Under the pieces are notes generated by a model. It had not been told where the DNA came from. It saw nothing but the letters and a program-made list of their open reading frames with translations, and did not search any database. Shown piece after piece: positions 37,698 to 47,874 of a stretch of 64,000 bases of DNA (its first letter is position 1; each line of letters opens with the position of its first letter). The position numbers and the translations under genes are program-made. Origin of the DNA: Pedobacter sp. WC2423 (GTDB lineage: Bacteria; Bacteroidota; Bacteroidia; Sphingobacteriales; Sphingobacteriaceae); the NCBI RefSeq assembly GCF_040822065.1, contig NZ_CP162005.1, forward strand, positions 2,976,001 to 3,040,000, given 5' to 3'.

Positions 37698-38984
37698 CTA
37701 CTCCGCTATTAACAGGAAATAGTTCTTTTTACCTTTCTGAACGATAATATATTTGTCATTGATCAGGTTGCTGACCGTATAACTGGCAGTAACCTCTGCT
37801 ACTTTTTCTTTATTCATACTCAATCCACCACCCTGGATAGTTTTCTTCACTTCACCTTTAGATGGAAATACCGTCGTTTTCTCTGCCAGTAAAGTAGCTA
37901 CATCTATACCTGATGCTAATTCTTCACGGCTAATTACAAACTGAGGTACACCTTCAAAGATTTCCAGTATATGTGCAGAGCTCAGGCTCTCCAAAAATGA
38001 TAAAGAACCATTACCGAACAAGAATTCGGAAGTTTTCACCGCCGTTTCCAAAGCAGCCTCAGAGTGTGTTCTGATGGTAATATCAGTAGCCAGTGCTTTC
38101 TGCAAAATTCTCAAATGAGGGGCTGCATCATGTTCAGACTCTAATTTCTCCAATTCCTGCTGATTCAGCAAAGTGAAGATACGTATCCATGATTTCGCAT
38201 CCGAATCTGTCGCGTTCAACCAGAACTGGTAATATTTATAAGGAGAAGTTTTCTCCGGATCTAACCAGATTGCTCCGCTTTCCGTTTTTCCGAATTTAGT
38301 ACCGTCCGATTTTTTGATCAGTTGTGTAGTCAATCCATAAGCTGTACCTCTGTCTTTTCTTCTGATGAATTCTGTTCCGGTCACTATATTTCCCCATTGA
38401 TCAGAACCGCCCATCTGGATTGTACAGTTATTATTTTTCCATAAATAATAGAAATCATAACCCTGGATCAGCTGGTAACTGAATTCTGTAAAAGACATCC
38501 CGGTATCACCCTCCAAACGCTTTTTCACGCTGTCTTTGGCCATCATATAGTTCACAGTGATGTGTTTACCTACGTCTCTGATAAAATCAAGGAAACTGAA
38601 GCTTTTAAACCAATCTGCATTGTTCACCATCACCGCTCCATTACCTGCCGCGCTGAAGTTTAAGAATTGATTCAGCTGTTTTTTAATTCCATCCAGGTTA
38701 TGGGCCAGTATTTCTTCAGTCAGTAAGTTTCTTTCCTCAGATTTACCAGACGGATCACCGACCATACCAGTCGCTCCGCCAACAAGTGCATAAGGCTTGT
38801 GACCAGCACGCTGAAAGTGGATTAATGTCATAATCTGTGTCAGGTGACCAACATGTAACGAATCAGCCGTAGGATCAAAACCTATATATCCTGAGCACAT
38901 GCCTTCATTTAATTTATCTTCTGCATTGGGCATGATATCATGTAACATGCCTCTCCATCTTAATTCATCAACAAAATTGGTCAT
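37698..38984 (-). CDS. tyrS: Tyrosyl-tRNA synthetase
   Basis: Charges tRNA-Tyr. The 428-residue class I enzyme has the HIGH-like HVGH (44-47) after GFDPTADSL, and a KMSKS-like KFGKT (about 230). The C-terminal S4 RNA-binding domain is visible as SKGEVKKTIQGGGLSMNKEKV. It is a single gene with its own promoter close to the ATG. TyrRS in this form is the bacterial TyrRS type. Confidence 0.96.
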   Translation of the reverse strand: MTNFVDELRWRGMLHDIMPNAEDKLNEGMCSGYIGFDPTADSLHVGHLTQIMTLIHFQRAGHKPYALVGGATGMVGDPSGKSEERNLLTEEILAHNLDGIKKQLNQFLNFSAAGNGAVMVNNADWFKSFSFLDFIRDVGKHITVNYMMAKDSVKKRLEGDTGMSFTEFSYQLIQGYDFYYLWKNNNCTIQMGGSDQWGNIVTGTEFIRRKDRGTAYGLTTQLIKKSDGTKFGKTESGAIWLDPEKTSPYKYYQFWLNATDSDAKSWIRIFTLLNQQELEKLESEHDAAPHLRILQKALATDITIRTHSEAALETAVKTSEFLFGNGSLSFLESLSSAHILEIFEGVPQFVISREELASGIDVATLLAEKTTVFPSKGEVKKTIQGGGLSMNKEKVAEVTASYTVSNLINDKYIIVQKGKKNYFLLIAE

Positions 38985-39000
38985 CGCTTTATAATTTCGG

Positions 39001-39008
39001 CAAAGATA
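39001..39008 (-). promoter_or_regulatory. tyrS promoter -7 element
   Basis: On the minus strand TATCTTTG is an exact TAnnTTTG match ending 16 bp before the tyrS ATG; the leader would be about 10 nt. Confidence 0.55.
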
Positions 39009-39136
39009 AGAAACCGTTTAAACTTAGCAGCCCATAAAAGCTGATCTTGGACAGATTCTTGTCAGGTATAAATAATTATGGGTTATCTGCGCCATTTCTC
39101 CGGCCGGCTCATTAAAAAATCGCTATTTTTAGAACA

Positions 39137-39826
39137 ATGAACTTTCTTTCGCACTTTTATTTTGAACGGCAAAACTCCAATGATTATATGGTGATGGGCG
39201 TGGTACTGCCCGACCTGATTAAAAATGCAGACAAAGACTGGAACCTCAATCCGCAAAAAGATGAATACCTTTTCAGGGATGTCCCTGAATATGCCGCCCT
39301 GCTTAGCGGATGGAAAAGACATCTGGAAGTAGACCGTTTATTTCATTCTTCCGATTTTTTTAAAGAACAAACCGCTATCCTTAAACAACTGATTTTACCA
39401 GCCCTGCAAACCGGCCCGGTTAAGCCATTCTTTTTAGCGCATATCGGTTTGGAACTAGTCCTTGATCACCTGCTGTTAACCCAGAAAAAAGTAGACACTG
39501 CACTTTTTTATCAGCAGCTCGGCCATGCCCATACTGAATCGCTGACTGGTTTTTTAAAATATGCCGGATTAACAGATCAGCCCCGTTTTGCTCATTTTCT
39601 GGACAAGTTTATTTCCAGTGAATACCTATTCAGCTATGAGAAAATTGAGCATATTACCTATGCACTCAACCGCATTTGTATGCGGTTATGGCTTAATCCA
39701 TTTACAGAAGAGCAGCTGGAAATCTTAACGCAGAAGCTCCAGGAATTTAAGCAGCAGCTGGACAAGCAGGGATTTCTGACTATATTCGATCAGATCGAGC
39801 TTGAACTGGCCGGACAATCCTTCTGA
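39137..39826 (+). CDS. AcpH-like (ACP phosphodiesterase/DUF479) family protein
   Basis: A 229-residue soluble protein. The start MNFLSHFYF, the GVVLPDLIKN stretch, and HLEVDRLFHSSDFF recall AcpH proteins of the HD-like phosphohydrolase fold, which remove 4'-phosphopantetheine from acyl carrier protein in enterobacteria. Similarity is only in patterns, so the reaction is uncertain. It lies between tyrS (divergent) and ligA (58 bp, same strand). Confidence 0.5.
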   Translation: MNFLSHFYFERQNSNDYMVMGVVLPDLIKNADKDWNLNPQKDEYLFRDVPEYAALLSGWKRHLEVDRLFHSSDFFKEQTAILKQLILPALQTGPVKPFFLAHIGLELVLDHLLLTQKKVDTALFYQQLGHAHTESLTGFLKYAGLTDQPRFAHFLDKFISSEYLFSYEKIEHITYALNRICMRLWLNPFTEEQLEILTQKLQEFKQQLDKQGFLTIFDQIELELAGQSF

Positions 39827-39875
39827 ATACAAAAAAAACCATTAAAATAAACAAGCAAATCAGCCGATTTAGTAA

Positions 39876-41903
<2,028 letters not shown>

Positions 41904-41907
41904 AAAA

Positions 41908-42789
41908 ATGAACAAATTTCATGGAACAGGTGTAGCTCTCGTTACACCATTTAACACAGACGGATCGGTAGATTACGACGGTTTGAAAAAACTGATCAAC
42001 TATCAGATTGACGGTAAGGTAGAATACCTGGTATCGTTAGGTACTACAGGTGAAACAGCAACACTCAATAAGGACGAAAAGAAGAAGATCTCGGCATTTA
42101 CAGCAGAAATAAACAACGGCAGATTACCATTGATTGCTGGTATCGGCGGTAACAATACAGCAGAAGTTATTCAGGAGATCAAAGAATTTGACGCTTCAGG
42201 TTATGACGCGATACTTTCAGCAAGTCCATACTATAATAAACCTACACAAGAAGGAATATATCAGCACTATAAAGCAATCAGTGAGTCTACAGACCTGGAT
42301 GTATTGCTTTACAATGTCCCGGGCCGTACTGCAAGTAATGTAAGTGCAGAAACAACCTGCCGTTTAGCAACAGACTGTAAAAATATAATCGGAACCAAAG
42401 AAGCCTCAGGAAGCTTTGACCAGTTCAATCAGATTATGAGAGATAAACCAGCAGACTTCTTATTGATCTCTGGTGATGATCCTGTTGCCTTACCCATGAT
42501 TTCATTAGGCGCAGCAGGTGTAATTTCTGTAATTGGAAATGCATTCCCTCTTTTATTCTCAGAAATGATCAGATTATCTCTTAAAGGTGATTTCAAAGCT
42601 GCTCAGGTACTTCACCTGAAAGTAGTTGAATTCACAAGGCTGGTTTTCGAAGAAGGTAACCCGGCAGGAATTAAAGCTGCTTTAAAATACTTTAACATTT
42701 GTGGCGATCAGGTACGTTTACCATTAGTACCCGCATCCGGCCGCCTCGTTCAGCTGATCAGCACTCAAATCAAACAAATCAGCCTTTAA
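41908..42789 (+). CDS. dapA: 4-hydroxy-tetrahydrodipicolinate synthase
   Basis: Condenses pyruvate and aspartate semialdehyde on the way to lysine and diaminopimelate. The 293-residue barrel shows GTTGE (45-49), Tyr135 in YNVPGR and the Schiff-base Lys164 in GTKEASG. It is coupled to ligA by a 4-bp gap. Diaminopimelate from this pathway also feeds the peptidoglycan made by the murE-containing cluster further on. Confidence 0.95.
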   Translation: MNKFHGTGVALVTPFNTDGSVDYDGLKKLINYQIDGKVEYLVSLGTTGETATLNKDEKKKISAFTAEINNGRLPLIAGIGGNNTAEVIQEIKEFDASGYDAILSASPYYNKPTQEGIYQHYKAISESTDLDVLLYNVPGRTASNVSAETTCRLATDCKNIIGTKEASGSFDQFNQIMRDKPADFLLISGDDPVALPMISLGAAGVISVIGNAFPLLFSEMIRLSLKGDFKAAQVLHLKVVEFTRLVFEEGNPAGIKAALKYFNICGDQVRLPLVPASGRLVQLISTQIKQISL

Positions 42790-42810
42790 GCTTCAGCTTA
42801 AAACAGCGCT

Positions 42811-42840
42811 AAAAAAAACGCCCCGGTATTACCGGGGCGC
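42811..42840 (-). terminator. Terminator of the Hc1 histone-like gene
   Basis: Very stable stem CGCCCCGGT/ACCGGGGCG (42819-42839) around ATT. The run of eight A's on its left side becomes a U-tract on the minus strand, so it serves the gene at 42868-43047; on the plus strand it may also help end dapA. Confidence 0.85.
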
Positions 42841-42867
42841 TATAAAATTCAAACCAGGAAAATGGGT

Positions 42868-43047
42868 TTAAGCCTCTTTGTTTTTGGTCTCCTGAATCTC
42901 TAAACGAATAGCCTGAGCTATGTTTTTAAGATCCTGCATTCCTTTACGGACACGTGTTCCGGCAGCACTGTTGGCTTTGTTGTAAAACTTGTCTGCATCA
43001 GCTTCTAATGTGGTAACAAGCTTTTTTAACTCATCAAATTTTTTCAT
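42868..43047 (-). CDS. Histone H1-like (Hc1) protein, 59 residues
   Basis: A small basic helical DNA-binding protein: MKKFDELKKLVTTLEADADK then FYNKANSAAGTRVRKGMQDL. The GTRVRKGMQ motif and DADKFYNKAN match the Hc1 histone family that compacts DNA in Chlamydia and is common in Bacteroidota. It was found in the gap between dapA and the oxoamine synthase; ATG, frame and stop are all clean. A strong terminator follows and two DnaA-box matches lie upstream. Confidence 0.88.
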   Translation of the reverse strand: MKKFDELKKLVTTLEADADKFYNKANSAAGTRVRKGMQDLKNIAQAIRLEIQETKNKEA

Positions 43048-43255
43048 TTCTAATTACCTTTTTGGTTTATTTTTTAGGGTTGATTAATACTCAATTACTA
43101 ATGTAAGCGGTTTATTCTAATAAATGAAAGATTAATAGCACAATTAGGACGAGGAAAACCCTGTTTTTATCCACAAAAAGCATGGTTATTCACAAATTCA
43201 TCAAAAAACATAAGATATATCATTGATAAACAACAAGATACAAAATAAGCAAAAC
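43048..43255. promoter_or_regulatory. AT-rich intergenic region with two DnaA-box matches
   Basis: Contains TTATCCACA (43167-43175) and TTATTCACA (43186-43194), both full matches to TTATNCACA on the same strand, 19 bp apart, with long A/T-rich flanks (43197-43255). No ORF is visible. It could be a regulatory site or part of a replication or titration locus. Confidence 0.4.
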
Positions 43256-43296
43256 AAAAAAGGCCCTTTACAGTTAAGTAAAGGGCCTTTTTTTAT
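43256..43296 (-). terminator. Terminator of the alpha-oxoamine synthase gene
   Basis: Perfect 13-bp stem AAAGGCCCTTTAC / GTAAAGGGCCTTT with A-run before and T-run after, 14 bp from the gene's stop. Confidence 0.88.
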
Positions 43297-43309
43297 TTAT
43301 TGAAATCAG

Positions 43310-44551
43310 CTATTCCGGGCTGAATTTATTGTCATTATAATAGCCGCTTTTCAACTTCTCTGCAACCTCACTGAAAGCTTCCAGTGTGCGCTCCACGTCT
43401 TCTAAAGTATGCATTGCAGTTGGTATCAGTCTAAGTTCAATTAGGCCCTTAGGAATAACCGGATACACGACAATAGAACAGAAGATACTATAGTTTTCGC
43501 GAAGATCCATTGTCAATGCAGTAGCCTGCAGCAATTCACCTTTTAAAAATACAGGAGTAACCATCGTATTGGTAATTCCTAAATCAAAACCACGTGCTCT
43601 TAATCCTTTCTGTAAAGTAGTTGCGATATTCCAGAGTTTCTCTCTAAGCTCAGGATTATTTTTAAGCAGTTCTAAACGCTTCAGTAAACCAATGACCATT
43701 GGCATTGGCAATGCTTTCGCAAAAGTCTGAGAACGCATGTTATAACGGAAAAAATTAGTTATTTCTTCTGAAGAAGCAACAAAAGCACCGATTCCGGCCA
43801 TTGACTTTGCGAATGTTCCGAAATAGATATCCACACCTTCAATACAATCCTGTTCTTCATGTGTTCCGGCACCAGTTTTACCCATTGTACCAAATCCATG
43901 TGCATCATCAATTAACAAACGGAAATTGAAGTCTTTTTTCAATTCAATAATTTCCTTTAGTTTACCCTGTGCACCAGACATTCCGAAAACCCCTTCAGTA
44001 ATCACAAGAATACCTCCTCCTGAGCTGTCTACCAATTTAGTAGCACGTTCCAGTTGTTTGCGGGCGCTGTCAATATCATTATGCTGATAAACAAAACGTT
44101 TACCTAAATGAAGACGCAAACCATCGATAATACAAGCATGGCACTCTCCATCATAAACAATCACATCATTTCTGTCTACCAGACAATCAATGATAGACAA
44201 CATTCCCTGGTAACCATAGTTCAGCAGGAATGCATCAGGCTTACCAACAAATTCTGCAAGTTCCTGTTCTAATTGCTCATGATATTTAGAATTTCCAGAC
44301 ATCATTCTGGCACCCATCGGATAAGCCATACCAAAATCGGCTGCACCTTTTGCATCCGCTTCCCTTACTTCCGGGTGATTAGCTAATCCCAGATAATTAT
44401 TTAAACTCCAAACCAAATGTTCTTTACCCCGAAAATTCATATGCGGCGCAATGGCTCCTTCTAACTTCGGAAAGGAAAAATATCCATGTGACCATTTTTG
44501 GTGTTGCCCAAGCGGGCCCATATGCTTTGCTATCTTTTCAAAAATATCCAA
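43310..44551 (-). CDS. Alpha-oxoamine synthase family PLP enzyme
   Basis: A 413-residue enzyme joining an acyl group to an amino acid with loss of CO2. The PLP lysine is Lys249 in GTFAKSMAGIGAF; LIDDAHGFG (213-221) holds the cofactor Asp. The fold is that of KBL, BioF and serine palmitoyltransferase. The N-terminal 40 residues and the MAYPMGARMMSGNS stretch differ from the classic Sphingobacterium SPT. Candidates are glycine C-acetyltransferase, or a sphingolipid/sulfonolipid acyltransferase (serine or cysteate). The substrate cannot be fixed here; it stands alone between Hc1 and ftsZ. Confidence 0.82.
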   Translation of the reverse strand: MDIFEKIAKHMGPLGQHQKWSHGYFSFPKLEGAIAPHMNFRGKEHLVWSLNNYLGLANHPEVREADAKGAADFGMAYPMGARMMSGNSKYHEQLEQELAEFVGKPDAFLLNYGYQGMLSIIDCLVDRNDVIVYDGECHACIIDGLRLHLGKRFVYQHNDIDSARKQLERATKLVDSSGGGILVITEGVFGMSGAQGKLKEIIELKKDFNFRLLIDDAHGFGTMGKTGAGTHEEQDCIEGVDIYFGTFAKSMAGIGAFVASSEEITNFFRYNMRSQTFAKALPMPMVIGLLKRLELLKNNPELREKLWNIATTLQKGLRARGFDLGITNTMVTPVFLKGELLQATALTMDLRENYSIFCSIVVYPVIPKGLIELRLIPTAMHTLEDVERTLEAFSEVAEKLKSGYYNDNKFSPE

Positions 44552-44668
44552 TGTATCTGTCTTTAAGTTGTCTTATTATTTTATGCAAATTTAAGCTTTC
44601 TGGGGCTGAAATACAAGATTGCCTGAAAACCAGTAATCCCGCTGTCCAGCAATCCATTATTATGCCAA

Positions 44669-44700
44669 AAAAGCCTTAACAATGAATTGCTAAGGCTTTT
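44669..44700 (-). terminator. ftsZ terminator (end of the dcw cluster)
   Basis: Perfect stem AAAAGCCTTA/TAAGGCTTTT with a 12-nt loop, 25 bp after the ftsZ stop; T-run on the minus strand. Confidence 0.8.
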
Positions 44701-44724
44701 AATTTATTTTTCTATAGCGATTGA

Positions 44725-46356
44725 TTAATCAACGTTATCATGAAGAAATGAATTGTTAGGTCTGATCTCTGTACTGCCTTCCTCATCATTGCTTAAAGTA
44801 AACCTAGATACCTGCGATTCCGAAGAATGCTGTACCTGTTGCAACTGCGTTTGTTTACGTTTATAAGCAGGTTCGTTTTCAAGCTCCTGCAATCCATTGG
44901 TTGTACGCAATTTCATGCTCAGATCTTTCAGCCTCATAATCCTTTCTTTAGATTTTTTCAGCTGGTCTTCAATAGATTCATCACTTTTGTCATCATCCAG
45001 ACCAGGTACAATGATTTCCTCTTGTGCAGGCACAGCAGGTTCATTATAATTTGATTTAGGTGCTTCAAAAACGAAATCAGTTTCTGATGTTTTCAATTCA
45101 AAATCTGTTCCTGCTTCCTGTTTATTTTCCGCAGGTGCAGATTCTTCTTCTACTAAAGTATGTCTGATAATTCCGCTATCCGCGTCATCTCTTCTGTTCC
45201 TGTTCCCACTGTACATGTCACCGAACAGATCAGATTGTTTCAGATCATCTTTCAGTTTCATCACCGGTTCATTCGTGTAAGCACCTGCTTTTGGCTCAAT
45301 AAATGAGTTAACAGGCTCTAATGGTTTTACCAGCGGAGCTTCTTCAGGAGTCAGCAAAGAAATTTTCTTTACGTTCTTTTTATCATGTGCACGTTGTTCC
45401 GTAGTCTGGAACCCTGTCGCAATAATCGTTACTGAAAGTTTTTCACCCAGATTTTCGTCAATACAGTTACCCCAGATCAAATCTGCAGTTAAACCAGCCT
45501 TATCCTGAATATAATCCGTGATAATAGCCACTTCATCCATGGTCACTTCTTTTAAACCGGAACTGATGTTCAGCAGGATGTATCTTGCTCCTTCAATCTC
45601 ATTGTCTTTCAACAGCGGAGAAGCTAATGCACCTTCAACAGCACTCAAAGCACGGTTTTCCCCTTCACAGGCAAAACTACCCATGATAGAAACACCGCTG
45701 TCTTTCATCACTGTACGCACATCCTTGAAATCCACGTTGATATAACCCGGAACTGTTATAATTTCGGCAATACCTTTTGCTGCAGTAGTTAAAATATCAT
45801 CTGCCTGTGCGAAAGCGGAACCTAAAGTGAGGTTACCAAATATTTCACGTAAACGATCATTAGAAATAACCAGATAAGAATCCACGTATTTCTTCAGTTC
45901 ATCCAGACCATCTTCAGCCTGCATTTTACGTCTTTTACCTTCGAAAGAGAAAGGGGTTGTGATAATAGCAACAGTTAAAATGTCAAGTTCTTTCGCTGCC
46001 TGCGCAATGATCGGACTAGCACCAGTTCCTGTTCCGCCACCCATACCCGCAGTAATAAACAGCATTTTTGTAGTACTGCCTAACATGCTTTTGATATCGT
46101 CTATATTTTCAATAGCCGAATTTTTCCCCACTTCCGGAATTGAGCCTGCACCCATTCCTTCGGTCAAACTTGCACCCAACTGTACTTTATTCGGTATAGG
46201 ACTGAACTCCAATGCCTGGGCATCAGTGTTACAGATTATAAAGTCTACACCTGCAATTCCTTGACGGTACATATGGTTAACCGCATTACCACCACCGCCA
46301 CCAACACCAATTACCTTGATGATTGATGACTTATCTTTTAACATTTCAAAATACAT
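44725..46356 (-). CDS. ftsZ: Cell division protein FtsZ
   Basis: Tubulin-like GTPase forming the Z-ring. The GTP loop GGGTGTG is at 106-112 and the usual GVGGGGGNAVNHMY at 17-30. The globular part ends near residue 325. A long acidic, low-complexity linker follows, and the C-terminal peptide (IRPNNSFLHDNVD) ends the protein, as in other Bacteroidota. At 543 residues it is far longer than E. coli FtsZ (383). The start MYFEMLKDKS has a second Met at residue 5. It is separated from ftsA by 129 bp that hold DnaA-box-like repeats. Confidence 0.97.
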   Translation of the reverse strand: MYFEMLKDKSSIIKVIGVGGGGGNAVNHMYRQGIAGVDFIICNTDAQALEFSPIPNKVQLGASLTEGMGAGSIPEVGKNSAIENIDDIKSMLGSTTKMLFITAGMGGGTGTGASPIIAQAAKELDILTVAIITTPFSFEGKRRKMQAEDGLDELKKYVDSYLVISNDRLREIFGNLTLGSAFAQADDILTTAAKGIAEIITVPGYINVDFKDVRTVMKDSGVSIMGSFACEGENRALSAVEGALASPLLKDNEIEGARYILLNISSGLKEVTMDEVAIITDYIQDKAGLTADLIWGNCIDENLGEKLSVTIIATGFQTTEQRAHDKKNVKKISLLTPEEAPLVKPLEPVNSFIEPKAGAYTNEPVMKLKDDLKQSDLFGDMYSGNRNRRDDADSGIIRHTLVEEESAPAENKQEAGTDFELKTSETDFVFEAPKSNYNEPAVPAQEEIIVPGLDDDKSDESIEDQLKKSKERIMRLKDLSMKLRTTNGLQELENEPAYKRKQTQLQQVQHSSESQVSRFTLSNDEEGSTEIRPNNSFLHDNVD

Positions 46357-46435
46357 ATATTTATGAATCAGTTACTTAAAAATTGGTTTTACCTGTTCAT
46401 CTCTCAATGTAATATTAACACTTTTTCAACACACG

Positions 46436-46482
46436 TTTTCCACAAGTGTTAAAAATGTGGAAAAATCGTCCATTGTGGATAA
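46436..46482. promoter_or_regulatory. DnaA-box-like inverted repeats between ftsA and ftsZ
   Basis: TTTTCCACA (46436-46444) and TGTGGAAAA (46456-46464) form a perfect 9-bp inverted repeat, each one base from the DnaA box; TGTGGATAA (46474-46482) is an exact reverse-strand DnaA box (TTATCCACA). An outer pair TAACACTT/AAGTGTTA (46416-46423, 46444-46451) is also present. Confidence 0.4.
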
Positions 46483-46485
46483 ATA

Positions 46486-47847
46486 TTACGGTTTTATATA
46501 ATCCTCATCGCTTACGTTCATGTCGTCTTTGATGAAATCCTTGGTTTTTGCCAGTAATTTATCAAATAATCCACCTCCCGGGCGCTTCACTTTATCTTTT
46601 ACAACTGCTGGTCTCTCGACATAAACACCAGGCTGCTTCAACTCTTCAATTAACTCTTCAGCTTTTTGAATTCCTTTAATCAGCAAGCCAACACTGGTCG
46701 CGTACATCGGGCTTTTCAGGTCATCATAAATAGTTTTTGGCATATCCTCATATTTCGACAAATGTTCATTCGGATAACCTACACGACAATCCAGTCCTGT
46801 AACATATTCAACCAATTGAGAGAGATGCTTTAATAACGCTCCGCCACCGGTAATTACTACACCACCGATTAGTTTTTTCTCATAACCAGAAGATTTTATC
46901 TCGTAATAAACGTGCTCAATGATTTCTTCCATACGGGCCTGGATCACATAAGCAAGGTTTTTTACTGAAATTTCTTTTGGTTCTCTGCCACGCAGACCTG
47001 GTACACAAATAATTTCGTTTTCTTTATTTTCTTCAGCTAAAGCAGAACCGAAACGTGTCTTCAACAGTTCAGCCTGATTTCTCATTACTGAACAGCCTTC
47101 ACGAATATCTTCAGTCACACTATTTCCACCGAAAGGGATAACCGCAGTATGACGGATAATACCTTCATGGAAAATAGCGATATCAGTAGTACCACCACCT
47201 ATATCCACCAAAGCAATTCCAGCTTCTTTTTCTTCATCACTTAAAACAGATTCTGAAGATGCAAGCGGCTCTAAAATCAGTTCCTGAGTTTGTAAACCAG
47301 CATTGGTTACACATCTCATAATATTTTTCACCGCGGTTACCTGACCTGAAATGATATGGAAATTCGCTTCTAAACGAACACCTGCCATACCAATCGGATC
47401 TTTAACTCCCGGTTCATTATCGACAGTAAATTCCTGAGGCAGTACATGAATGATCTCTTCTCCCGGGGGCATAACCAGTTTGAACATATCATCAATTAAC
47501 TTATCCAGATCTTTTTTACTGATCTCATTATTCAGTTCTCTTCTGGTCAGGATTCCACGGTGCTGCAAACTCTTGATATGCTGACCTGCAATACCAACAT
47601 TTACAACACGTACTTCCACATTGGACTGACCGCTCGCCAATTCAACGGCCTGTGAAATACCCTGTACAGTTTTTTGTATGTTGGAAACCACACCACGGGT
47701 TACGCCCGCAGACTCTGCTTTCCCAATACCCAAAACCTCAATCTTGCCATGCTGTGTTCTGCGACCAACTATCACACAGATTTTTGTGGTACCGATGTCC
47801 AACCCCACTACAATTGGAGACTGAACGGTGGTTTTTTCTTTGCCCAT
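46486..47847 (-). CDS. ftsA: Cell division protein FtsA
   Basis: Actin-like membrane tether of FtsZ. The 453 residues include the nucleotide motif VVGLDIGTTKICVIVG (13-28), LVDIGGGTTDIAIF (about 213-226) and the phosphate/adenosine motif GGVVITGGGALLKHL. The C-terminal part (GLFDKLLAKTKDFIKDD) gives the usual amphipathic end. It lies 27 bp after ftsQ on the same strand. Confidence 0.96.
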   Translation of the reverse strand: MGKEKTTVQSPIVVGLDIGTTKICVIVGRRTQHGKIEVLGIGKAESAGVTRGVVSNIQKTVQGISQAVELASGQSNVEVRVVNVGIAGQHIKSLQHRGILTRRELNNEISKKDLDKLIDDMFKLVMPPGEEIIHVLPQEFTVDNEPGVKDPIGMAGVRLEANFHIISGQVTAVKNIMRCVTNAGLQTQELILEPLASSESVLSDEEKEAGIALVDIGGGTTDIAIFHEGIIRHTAVIPFGGNSVTEDIREGCSVMRNQAELLKTRFGSALAEENKENEIICVPGLRGREPKEISVKNLAYVIQARMEEIIEHVYYEIKSSGYEKKLIGGVVITGGGALLKHLSQLVEYVTGLDCRVGYPNEHLSKYEDMPKTIYDDLKSPMYATSVGLLIKGIQKAEELIEELKQPGVYVERPAVVKDKVKRPGGGLFDKLLAKTKDFIKDDMNVSDEDYIKP

Positions 47848-47874
47848 AACTATATTTATTTGTCGAATTATATA

